From positions 496,001 to 560,000 of the forward strand of contig JAMPIQ010000001.1 in assembly GCA_024699855.1 (NCBI GenBank): a stretch of DNA of 64,000 bases. The letters are read 5' to 3'. A program made the translations under genes and the position numbers. This stretch comes from Aphelenchoides besseyi. Taxonomy: Eukaryota > Nematoda > Chromadorea > Rhabditida > Aphelenchoididae. Numbering within the stretch: position 1 is the stretch's first letter; the number at the start of each line of letters is the position of its first letter. Positions 12,496-22,058 of the stretch are shown here, in pieces. A model generated the notes under the pieces. It was not told where the DNA came from, made no database searches, and worked only from the letters and a program-made list of their open reading frames with translations.

Positions 12496-13862
12496 CAGTA
12501 CTGGACAAAAGTTTGGAAGGCACCTGTATCTTGCGAATGCCTGAATAGAGTGGGTTGATTTTTGTAGATTAAAATCCTTATCCGAAGAGCATTCGAATAA
12601 ACTTAAAAAAGTTGAAAAAATTTATTCAATAAAAAAAGTTAACAAAAATTGAAAATGGAAGTGGACAAAAATTTGGAAGACACTTTGTTTTTTTAAGATA
12701 TCTGGGGTCTATTGAAGTTTTATGGGCAGTGTCCACAATGTCTGATTGTGAAAAATCCGACAATTTCGACACTGTCAATTAAACTTCAACATACCTCTGA
12801 GCGCCTCGCTTTTCGACCACATCCACAAGTCGCTTATTCATAGAGGAGAAAAGGGCCTTAATTGACCATGGTTGTATATTTAGTCTTCCATCAGCTTCCA
12901 AACGTTCTCCATCGGGTTCAAATCCGGGCTACGGGATAACCAAGCGCTTGTAGCTACTTTCTGGTCGAGTAAGAAGTCAGTGGTGACCTTCGCCGTGTGA
13001 ATTGGCGCAAGGTATTGTTGCCAAACCCAGGACCGGCGTCTCATTTGCCTTCGGATCTACGGGAAAATCTCCAAATTGAGATCGGAAGCGTAGTCGATCG
13101 CCTTGTAGTTATTGTTGCAAACCTATAACAGATAAAATTCTTATCAAAAGTTGAAGAGATAGACGAAGAACGTACGTTGATCAGCAATTTCCCGGTTGAA
13201 CAGATGGCACCGAGGATCATAATTGATCCACCGCCCATTTGTCGCTTGTATCGCTCCAAATGAACGTTTTCGGTTCCATAAGAACCTGCACTGTCCGGCC
13301 CGTCCAGACAAAAGCGGTTCTCGTCACTGAAAATCCATGTTGTAAAGTCGGTCCCAGCGATCAAGTGGCGTCGAGCAAAGTTGAGGCGCTTCAGGCAGTG
13401 TGTGTCCGTGAGAGGAAGCCGCTTCTGAACAAACTCGTAGAAGACATTGTCACGATTCAGCCAGCGGCGAATCGATCGTCGATCGACCTCCAACTCCAAG
13501 TTATTCTGGATTGAACGCGAGGTAACGCGGTTCCGCCTTGAAGTTCGTTGACTACACGGCCTTTAATACGACAACGAAGACGGGGATTCACTTTCTTTGG
13601 TCGACCGAGAGTCTCTCTGCTCGAATTTTGAGTACGCGCTCAACACTTGACTTCGAAACTTCACATTGCGTCGCCGTTCCTCTAATACTTCGTAAAATCG
13701 TGTATTGTTCCTTAATTTCATTTTTCTTCTCGTCCGACAGCATCTAAAATGAAAGAATATTTATCGACAAAACTGAAAATATGAAAAAAACCACGCTGTC
13801 ATTACTAATGCATCCAAAAAACCCAATAAACCAAGTGTCTTCCAAACTTTTGTCCAGTACTG
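12496..13862 (-). mobile_element. Tc1-type transposon, 1,367 bp, inactive
   Basis: Terminal inverted repeats CAGTACTGGACAAAAGTTTG... at 12496 and its complement ending at 13862 match over about 30 bp with two differences. TA dinucleotides at 12494-12495 and 13863-13864 are the expected target duplication. A further copy of the terminal motif occurs internally near 12662, giving an IR/DR-like left end. The orientation is set by the transposase remnant on the minus strand. Tc1/mariner elements move by cut-and-paste using a DDE transposase. Confidence 0.95.
12780..13510 (-). pseudogene. Tc1-type DD34E transposase remnant
   Basis: Reading on the minus strand from about 13500, the frame gives a typical Tc1 core: RRSIRRWLNRDNVFYEFVQK, then WIFSDENRFCLDGPD with the first catalytic Asp, then a glycine-rich GGGSIMILGAI strand. 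Lower down (about 13030-12910) QQYLAPIHTAK and SPDLNPMENVW are visible in other frames. The second catalytic Asp of the usual QQDNAP motif is Tyr here, although the 34-residue spacing to the final Glu is preserved. A stop follows shortly after ENVWKLMED and there are frame changes between the blocks, so it cannot make a working enzyme. Confidence 0.9.
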
Positions 13863-13864
13863 TA

Positions 13865-14231
13865 TGTGTAGTCACTTACCCGATCATCGAAATCATTTCC
13901 AATCTTTTGGTATTCATTTTGAATGACGAACTGATCATCAAATTGTGCAATCAATTCTGAAGGTCGTGGAAACGAATATTATCATTTATATTTTGTTGGA
14001 ACAAGTATAACCACGTCGAAAAGATCGGGCTACTTATTTTAGCCGCCAAGAACATTTAAAAACGGTTGGACTCAGTTTTTGGGGATTCAATTTGATGTTT
14101 GTTTTCAGGAACAATGAACGTCGGAGATCTTGTGGTGGTCAACACACTTCTTTCCAACTCTCGACGCCATTGAATCTTATAAGATCGAATACAAATTGGA
14201 AATCAAAACAAAATTTACTTGACGATTGAAA
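13865..14231. other. Spacer with a possible orphan exon
   Basis: On the minus strand about 13958-13878 there is an open stretch (ELIAQFDDQFVIQNEYQKIG...) between a CTTCAG acceptor and a GTAAGTGA donor. It looks like one internal exon, but no partner exons were found in range. See findings. Confidence 0.4.
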
Positions 14232-15387
14232 TTAACGAGGTGAAAACAAGGTGGCCGAAGTCAAATAGCCGGCATGTGTGGGCTGTTGATGGGGATAAGG
14301 AATGAGAATTGGGTTGCGTCGTGAGTCCGCCGAATCGTCTTCCATCGCTTCTTCGTGGTTGCCGTTCTCCGTTGAATTGGTCTTCTGTTCGCGGATGTTA
14401 CGTCTAGTTGCCGTCTTTCGTTCGGTCCGATTCATCTCCAATTCTTCCAAAGTCGACGTACGAACATTTTCTGTCTAAATACCATTCTCCAATTAATCAA
14501 TTCTACATCCCCGTACCTTATAAGTTGTTCCAATCAACTCAACGGTTTTGATGCTGTAAAAATCTGATTCACGTAGCAATTCGCACAACTCTTGAGCTTG
14601 CTCAATACAAGGCGAAAAACTAACGAGTCGACAAACTTTACGCCGATCAAAGCTCTTCAACACATGTGAAATTGCCAGCCACGGAGATGGAAGGTCGAGA
14701 AAGATCGCTGAACAATCACGAGTCGCCGCAAATCCATCGACACAAACATTTTGGAGTGTTGGTGTCACACAGTTCTCCAATCCATGTTCTTTGATTTCCG
14801 ACTTAATCTTTTCGATTTGTGGCTCTTCGATGTCGTGCGTGAAGACGTGACCTTCAGGTCCAACAGCTGCAGCTAATGCATGAGTCAGTGAACCCGATCC
14901 TGTTCCTGATTCGCAAACCACATCGCCCGGTTTGAGATCCAACAGATTGATGATCAGCGAGCATTCGGGAGTGTAAAGAATTTGAGTGTGCCGTTTCAAT
15001 ACTTTGGACCACAGAGCCGGATAGGGACGAAGTGCGTAAATCGGTCCTGCTGTTGCTGACAATCGAGTTCCATATCTATATCACGAGCTCAATAATCCAA
15101 ATCGAAAATTGAAACCTCACCGTTTTCCAATCAAAAACTCATGTCTCAATGCGCCATTTTTCATGTTACATGTAATTCCCAACTTCACAACCACACTCAC
15201 GATGTTGTCCGGATCAACGTAAATGATCACCGTGTCGCCCTCCTTGATTATTTCCTCGTTATTAAAAAATGTTTGTTCTGCAAAATTCCAATCGATGATT
15301 GTGCTGACTATTCCCGAACTCACTTCCTACTTTAAACGAATCGTGGGTTTTAACTGCCGTCGTTTCGTCCATAATCGACTCAGTCAT
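14232..15387 (-). CDS. trmt61a: tRNA (adenine-58-N1)-methyltransferase catalytic subunit
   Basis: Catalytic subunit of the TRMT6/61 complex that makes m1A58 in the tRNA T-loop. I start it at 15387 (MTESIMDETTAVKTHDSFKV). It then runs through exons with NEEIIKEGDTVIIYVD (N-terminal beta domain) and LRPYPALWSKVLKRHTQILY. The SAM-binding motif I follows (VCESGTGSGSLTHALA), then the catalytic FLDLPSPW motif and SFSPCIEQAQELCELL. The last exon (14475-14232) is a charged tail (EELEMNRTERKTATRRNIRE) that is less conserved. The family match is clear through the Rossmann core. Its ATG lies 2 nt after the VPS25 stop. Confidence 0.9.
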
Positions 15388-15389
15388 GA

Positions 15390-16098
15390 TTAAGTTGATG
15401 GAAAGAATTTGACTGCGTGTTCTCCACTAATTTCGCAGAGTTCAGCGCGGTTTTTGGCCTCCAAGATCCGAATCGCTTTTACCAAAACTTCACGATCGAG
15501 GTTGTAGAACGCTGAAAGACATCGCCCAATAAGAAAACTGTGTATCAAAACTTACATTCGTTCCGGTTACTTTCGTCCTGAGTTATTTCGTGCAGCGTTA
15601 AAACCGCGTTCTGAAGTCCGTTCGCACGTGCCCAATCGTAGAGCAACTCGGCCCACTCGTCCGGTCGACGCCAATAGATGTGACAACGATTCTTGGCGTT
15701 GTCTGTCCACTCAACGTGTTCTAAAATTGTTATAATTAAACCCAAATTGAATAGCAAATTACTTTTCTTTTCTAAAAACTCGAAAACCTCTTTGATCGCT
15801 TTCTCGTCGAGTTTGCCTAAAACAAGAATACAAACAAAAAACAATAGGCCTACGATTCAATTTCTGATTGTAGAACAATTCGCTTCGCAAGTACTCGTTC
15901 AAATCAACAATAAAAATCTTGTGGAATTGACAGTAGTCAATCACCAATCGACCCCAAGCTTCGAGTTGTTTCTCACGAGTCGATAAATTTGGTTGGAGTC
16001 TGAAACATCGGAGATGAATTTCAGTCACTTGTTTTCACGAAAACTCACGTAAAAAAGGGCGGAAAATCGTATTGCCAGTAGTTATTAAAACTCCACAT
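15390..16098 (-). CDS. vps25: ESCRT-II subunit VPS25
   Basis: ESCRT-II component that binds the VPS22/VPS36 core and recruits ESCRT-III on endosomes. Start at 16098 gives MWSFNNYWQYDFPPFFT, carrying the PPFF motif used to bind the ESCRT-II core. Next come LQPNLSTREKQLEAWGRLVI (winged helix 1), KLDEKAIKEVFEFLEKK, EHVEWTDNAKNRCHIYWRRP with DEWAELLYDWA (winged helix 2), and a final exon DREVLVKAIRILEAKNRAEL ending VKFFPST. Size, near 180 residues, matches the family. Introns are small, with GTGAG/TTTCAG-type ends. The downstream TRMT61A ATG follows immediately, which suggests co-transcription. Confidence 0.92.
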
Positions 16099-16978
16099 TT
16101 CCAGATTCTTAGGCCGAGAACAATACGATCATGAGTCCTTCGATGCGGACCCAACCACCGGACAGAGTTTTGGAATAAGCGGCTTGAAAAAGAAAACGCG
16201 AAAAGTAAAAGTAACTTAAGAAGCACTGACTTTAGAGACGCCACTCTTTTGGCTTTCGCTCTCTTGGCATCCGCAAGTTGGTCGCTTCGAAATACGCGCT
16301 CGTGCTTTTCGGTCGTTCAGAAAGTGGTATCTTTCGAGTTGAACGTGAATCTCGTTTATTCGATCAGATAACCACATATGTGGATTGCTAGAGATGAATT
16401 TTCTGTATTCGATAATGAAATTCAGAATTGAAACAATCAGTTGGTTATGAGCTCAAAGTTTCGTGCTCAACAATCGCCCTTCAACAATGATAATTGAATC
16501 AAAATGTTCTGGAGACCTAAATTTGTTTGGCTCGTTCGTTCAGATGTTGGAGGAAAAAAATTCGAAATAGGATGCTTCTAATCTATAAAATTCGTTTCTT
16601 GCGCTTCTTCTTCAAAGTCCAGTGATTCTGCTTTTTGAATTCCATAAAGCACATCTTCAATGTTTAGTATCAAAGAGCTATTCCATTAACAAGATTGCTG
16701 CCATCAACCTTAGAACTGCTTCGCAACGCCAAACCAAAATTCGCTCTCAAATTCGCACCAAGTTCCCAGCTCCCGCAACGAACAATCCGCTGCCTACGCG
16801 TTGAGGCTCAGCAGCTTTTTCCGTCTTTTACTTCTCGATGTTGAACGTCGATTCGTGTTTTTAGTTTTTTTTTCATAACTTTTGTTCAAGTTGTCATCCA
16901 ATTGTTTTGGAGTTTAAGATAGTGAATCGCAATCCTCAAGTTGCTTAGTTTTTTCGTACCTTCAGGTTAGACGTCAAC
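16099..16978. other. Divergent intergenic region VPS25 / RPS6
   Basis: Holds the upstream regions of two divergent genes. A frame at about 16650-16804 ending TASQRQTKIRSQIRTKF... could be the tail of a small protein, but no start or splice context was convincing. A pyrimidine stretch and TTCAG at about 16970-16974 sit just before the RPS6 ATG and look like a trans-splice acceptor. Confidence 0.5.
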
Positions 16979-17864
16979 ATGAAGTTGAACATCGCGTTCC
17001 CGGCAACAGGGTGCCAAAAGCTGATCGAAATCGACGATGAGAAGAAGCTTCGAATTTTCTACGAGAAGCGCATGGCTCAAGAAGTCGAAGCCGACTCGCT
17101 CGGTGACGAATGGAAAGTCAGTCGATGGTTATAAATTTCAATTTTGACTACTCACTTTCAGGGCTATGTTCTTCGTATCACCGGTGGCAACGACAAGCAG
17201 GGTTTTCCCATGAAACAAGGTGTTCTGACCAATGGCCGTGTTCGTTTGTTGCTCAGTAAGGGGCACTCGTGCTATCGCCAACGCCGAAAGGGTGAACGTA
17301 AACGCAAATCAGTCCGCGGTTGTATTGTCGACGCTAACTTGTCCGTTTTGTCGTTGGCAATCGTGAAGAAAGGTTTGATTACTTTACCCGCTTGATTATT
17401 GTCTATTGATTTTCAGGTGATGGAGAAATCGAAGGTCTTACGGACAAAACCTTGCCCAAACCATTGGGTCCTAAGCGTGCGACCAAAATCCGTCGTTTGT
17501 TCAACTTGAGCAAAGAAGACGACGTTCGCAAGTACGTTCTTCGTCGTACGATCCAACCCAAAGAAGAGGGAAAGAAGACTCGTACCAAAGCGCCGAAGAT
17601 TCAACGTCTCGTCACGCCGGCACGTTTGCAACGTAAACGCCGTTTGGCGGCCATCAAACAAAAACGTCGCGTCAAGAACCGCGAGCAATTGCAAGAATAC
17701 CAAAAACTCTTGGCTCGTTACGCGAAGGTAAATTCCTGACTACCTTCGACATCAATCAACTCGTTTAGGAACGTTTGGCCGAGAAGCACGCTCGTCGCCG
17801 ATCCAGCGCTTCGGCATCGAAATCGGAGCCTGAGACCACCGGCAAGAAGCCCTCGAAGAAATAA
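16979..17864 (+). CDS. rps6: 40S ribosomal protein eS6 (RPS6)
   Basis: Small-subunit protein and target of S6 kinase. Four exons: [20 protein letters not shown]..., then [20 protein letters not shown] and the [14 protein letters not shown] motif, then [20 protein letters not shown], and the basic C-terminal helix ending in [20 protein letters not shown]. The RRRSSASAS cluster is the expected phosphorylation site. Length of about 240-250 residues fits the family. The start follows a trans-splice-like acceptor by 13 nt (TTCAG at about 16970-16974). Stop TAA is at 17862-17864. Confidence 0.97.
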
Positions 17865-18352
17865 GCAGCAATTTTGCGTATTTAACTTGTTGATTGTTGG
17901 TGTTAAAATGAAATGAATTGATTTTGTTTTTCTTGTTATTGATCCGAAATTGACTGCACAGTAGGCAATAGACATCGTGGATTTACGTATTCAACAAAAA
18001 GAATATGAATGATCTTAAGAAGAGATTTGAGTGGTTCAATAGCTAATAGATTGATCCCAATAAAAGCAAAACAACGCTGAACTGTTCGATCATTTTGAAA
18101 GAGCGGAAAATCCGTAGTAAACAAAAACGAAATCGATAGGAAACTGAGACTTTAAACGAAGTCTTCTTCGGTACACTTTCGAGTGCAAATCGTGTTCAGA
18201 GCTTCAATTCCATTTGCCAGTGAATGAAAGTTTGCGTTTCGCTGCAATAGCTCGAATGTCTATCGTAAAGTCAATTAAATAGTGAACTCCCAGGTTTGCG
18301 TATCATGGAAGGAAGTTTCGTTTTATGCAAAACCATTTTCAGAGTTACAGTC
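17865..18352. other. Intergenic, nothing recognised
   Basis: RPS6 3' region. An acceptor-like ATTTTCAG at about 18335-18342 precedes the next gene's ATG by 10 nt. Confidence 0.5.
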
Positions 18353-19167
18353 ATGAGCGACGATTCCCCACCGGTCGTCTCCACTGATCCGGCGATTTCA
18401 ACAATCACTGTAAGTTAGTTCTCAATGTTGTTTGCATTTTAAAGTTTAGGAAGATCTTTGGACTAACGATGACGATCGTCGTTTGAATGCGACGGCACGT
18501 TTGGCGCTGGTCACTGATGGACGAAGCAACACGGCACTCGATCAGTCCGTTCGACTTACACTCACCAATCGATGGTTTATTGTAAGCGTTTTATGTGTTG
18601 TTGTGATAGTCAAAAGGTTTCAGCTTTCGTCGCTCGAACCACCAGCCGATGCCCATCTGATGGGTTGGGATGCAAGCGTTGTGGAAGAAGTTTATTGTGT
18701 TCACTGGTTGAAACTTCGTGTCGCATTTGTTCGCTTACGTGAATTTCCACATTTTGACGAATTTCTCGTCTTCTATGCTACGGAGACCAACGAAAAGAAG
18801 AACGACGAGATTTCACTCAGCGAGTTTCTTCAGCAACTTTGCCAAGTCGTAAGTTTTAAAGATCTGTTTATTACCCCTTGTTTGTAGTCTTCGCTTCGCT
18901 GTTTGAATATCCCAATGCACGTGAACATTCTAAACGATTGGGATATCAACTCGTGGCCATTTCCACTCAAGTTCACAGACGCTGCAAAACACATAAAGTA
19001 AGTCGGCTGACTGCACGTCAACAACCTACCAACTCAGAGGTCGAGTTGTTATGAACGGACAAACATCGGTGGTGGCTGAAAAGTCAGTGAATCCGATGGT
19101 CCGCGTGATCTCAAGTGCCAAACGAGTGGTGCCACGACAAATCCGAAGAACGTTAAGTCGAAAATAA
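18353..19167 (+). CDS. Unrecognised protein, about 230 residues
   Basis: Five exons join cleanly through GTAAG...AG introns: MSDDSPPVVSTDPAISTIT, then EDLWTNDDDRRLNATARLAL..., LSSLEPPADAHLMGWDASVV..., SSLRCLNIPMHVNILNDWDI..., and GRVVMNGQTSVVAEKSVNPM... with a very basic end (RQIRRTLSRK). No family was recognised. There is no signal peptide or membrane segment. The middle exon (HWLKLRVAFVRLREFPHFDE) is predicted helical and hydrophobic enough for a folded domain. The acceptor directly before the ATG supports a trans-spliced start. It sits between RPS6 and the acyltransferase on the same strand. Confidence 0.65.
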
Positions 19168-19726
19168 CTCTCAGCTTGTGACTCACAGATCTCTTTTTTG
19201 ACCTCGCTTTTTTCGTTTACTTTTCCCCGTTTCGTTCTTTACTACGCAAATTAAACAAGAATAAATAATTGAGTTTGAACGGGAGGTTTGATGGTCATAA
19301 ATGAGTACGTTCGTAACCAACAACTTCCATTCACTCTCTGGTCTGTCTTGAGGGCTGTTGACCTTGACTTTGGGAACGGGAATTTACAACGAAGAAGGTT
19401 ATGATGCGGTTATTGTGGTTCTTTCCGCTTCGTAGTCCAACGAATAAGCACGTGATCGACGTAGTTGTTGCCAAATTTTGCGGTCTCACAACAACAAAAA
19501 CCATATCGTCGATCCCATTGCGGCGTCTGTTCGTTACGACGACAACGTGGCGATTGACCTTTTTTGGTGAATTTCCGAATCTGCGCATCGTGATGTTGCG
19601 CCGAGAGAATGGTGAATCGGAAGAGTTATTCGTTGCACTCCGTTGCTGTCGGGAATTGTGTGGCGATCGATTCTGTTGAAACGCTTTGTAAATCACACCG
19701 TTTCAGTCTTTTCCTCCCGATTCCAA
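19168..19726. other. Intergenic, nothing recognised
   Basis: Open frames on both strands here look like shadows, with no conserved motif. TTTCAG at 19701-19706 precedes the acyltransferase ATG by 20 nt. Confidence 0.5.
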
Positions 19727-21432
19727 ATGCCGCCAAACTCCGAGAACGAGGTGACCGAACTTCTGGCTCCGCTGATGGAATCCAATTCGAAATCGACGAA
19801 ATCGAGAGGTCCGGTTGTCTTCAAGATCGCACATTTCGAATGTCGTCAATCAATTCTAACGTTTGTAACAGCTTGTTTGTTGGCTACAACTTCGAATTTA
19901 CAGGAATCAATGGAACGGTCCGTCCGGTTTGATCTTCAATTTTTTCCTCGCCGCTTTCATTCTCTGTTCCATGGGTACGATCTTCCACGATACGTTTGTG
20001 TTTGCAAAGTAACCTAACTGGTTGTTCTTTTGACCAAATTTCTGTTTTCAGTCCCATCCATCATCTGTGGTTGATTTGGTGGAATTTCCGACAACTTCCA
20101 CAGACGATGTTCGTTTGGGGACTAATGTTCGGCTCTACCGTCTTGTTCATCTACCATGGTATGCGGTTGTGGTCAACTCGGCCTTCGAAAGAAGTGTCCA
20201 CGCAAACTCAATGGCCATTTCTCGTCGCTTACATCAGCTATTTGTTGGCGTTGTTTTTTTTGCCCCTACGGTTTCTTTACATCGCCGAACTGAACTGCGC
20301 ATGCTCGTTCGTAATCACATGCGAAAACGTGAGTTCCCATCACTCAGACCGCTAATCGCCGTCTTTAGACCCGGTTGGCTATGAAAGTTCACTCGTTTGT
20401 TCGCGAGAACTTTGCACGATGTTCACAACACAAAATTGAAATTTCACGCAACGGCGTAAATTGTATAGACGAGAATGTCGGTGAATCTACGAATTTCAGG
20501 CCAAAAGCCAGCAACTCGAGTATCCAACACTGAAACAATTTCTTTATCACTCATTTGCGCCAACGTTCATTTACCGCGACTTCTATCCGATGGCCGAGAA
20601 ACGCGATTGGCGGATTGTTGGCCGGTACTTTGTGCATTGTTTGGGGGCGATCTATGTGGTCAATTTGATGTTCATCGATTTCGTACAACCAACCTTCCAA
20701 TCAGTGGACTACAAAAAGAGCACAATAAGCGAAATAATCTACTTGTTGTTTCCGGCAATTATTCCCGGATCGATAAGTTTGTTGATGCTCTTCTACGGAC
20801 TTCTTCATTGTTGGCAAAATATGTTTGCGGAGCTTCTACAGTTCGGAGATCGCCAATTTTACTCGGTAATTATCATTCAATCTCAAAAATAGCAACGTTT
20901 TTAAGAACTGGTGGAATTCGAAGAACATGGCCGAATACTACAGGCATTGGAATTTGGTTGTACAGTGAGTTATTGGTTTCATTTACTTGTCTATGATCAA
21001 ATTCAGTGAATGGCTTTATGCATACATCTATCGTGATATCGCAAAGGTTTTTGTACTTCAAACTCAAGTCGTTACATACTCAGTTTTTAGTGGACAGGAA
21101 CAAAAGGAGGACGACAAGTCGGTCAGATTCTCGTCTTCTTTCTGTCAGCAGCTTTTCACGAATATTGGTTCGGTGTGTCGCTTCGACTGTTCTATCCTAT
21201 CATGTTCAATTTGTACTTCGTTTGTGGGGGGATTTTCTTCGTGATCTCTCGTTTGGTTCGTTCTGCGTACATTTGGAACGTTATGATGTGGTTCAATTTG
21301 ATGATCGGCTGTGGAATGTTTGTTTCTTGCTACGCAACTGAATGGTACGCTCGTCAACAGTGTGCGCAGTATTTTGAGAACGCCATCTTGGACGTTGTTG
21401 TGCCACGACTTTGGACTTGTAAACTGAACTAA
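19727..21432 (+). CDS. Sterol O-acyltransferase-type MBOAT enzyme
   Basis: Polytopic ER membrane enzyme that esterifies sterols (SOAT/ACAT) or diacylglycerol. Exons join as MPPNSENEVTELLAPL..., NQWNGPSGLIFNFFLAAFIL (first membrane helix), PIHHLWLIWWNFRQLPQTMF..., VHSFVRENF..., FAPTFIYRDFYPM..., a long hydrophobic section, SNWWNSKNMAEYYRHWNLVV (the FYxxWWN active-site loop), EWLYAYIYRDIAK, and FLSAAFHEYWFGVSLRLFYP with the catalytic His. The HSFVREN and FAPTxIYRDxYP motifs favour the SOAT branch over DGAT1. It ends LWTCKLN at 21432, with AATAAA near 21485. Substrate is inferred only from motifs. Confidence 0.87.
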
Positions 21433-21733
21433 CCACTCAACTTCGTTAAGATTTTTTTTATGTACGTACTTCATATGTACATTATGAATAAACGATACGG
21501 GAATTATTGGTTGGAACAAACAAATTGGTAAAGAAAAAGGCGTTGTCTTGTCGGGACAACTGTAAGCTTATGACTCTCGGAATATGCAAAACAATGTTAA
21601 GAAAACAATGAGACCCGTTTCATTGAAATGGATCTACTCGAAAGTCATGTTGGACCGGCAGAGAAGAGTCCGATCGGAAGTTTGTGATTCGCATCGTATG
21701 TACAAAGAAGGAATAAATACATGAAGTCGGAAG

Positions 21734-22058
21734 TTACGCGAATCGTTCAATTGGTCCCATTGCGGCTTGTTGGCTAAGCTGAGCCGCTTCGGTCGATGCA
21801 AGAGTGGCGGTGACGAATCGCGATTCGGTGCTTCCAACCACTGATCCCGTTTGCATGAAGTTTTGGTGGATCTTTTTGATTTGTCCAAGGGATGGAGCGT
21901 CCATTCCAAATTCGGCGCGGTAACGTCGGGCCACCATGGCTAAGCTGTGGGTCTCTTCAAACCTTAACATACAAACTCAAAATTAAAATTCAAGTCAAAT
22001 CAACTCACCAACAGACCATCTTCGCTCGTTCAAGTACGCTGAGTACGCGATGAGACAT
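21734..22058 (-). CDS. Small helix-turn-helix protein
   Basis: Two exons join across an intron of about 50 nt: MSHRVLSVLERAKMVCW then FEETHSLAMVARRYRAEFGM DAPSLGQIKKIHQNFMQTGS, ending in a Gln/Ala-rich tail (TEAAQLSQQAAMGPIERFA). The first ~65 residues resemble the DUF4817/transposase-type HTH (residue pattern EETxSxxxVxRRYRxxFGxxAP, then TGSV). Total is about 92 residues and there is no catalytic domain, so this is either a domesticated DNA-binding piece of a transposase or a solo transcription factor. The stop is at 21734-21736. Confidence 0.6.

Noticed and set aside
14110..14180. Short plus-strand frame MNVGDLVVVNTLL after a TTTTCAG site.
   Set aside because: About 20 codons only and no upstream partner exon found.
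19331..19696. 121-codon minus-strand frame.
   Set aside because: Overlaps a plus-strand frame of similar length, low-complexity Arg/Asn/Ser content, no motif.
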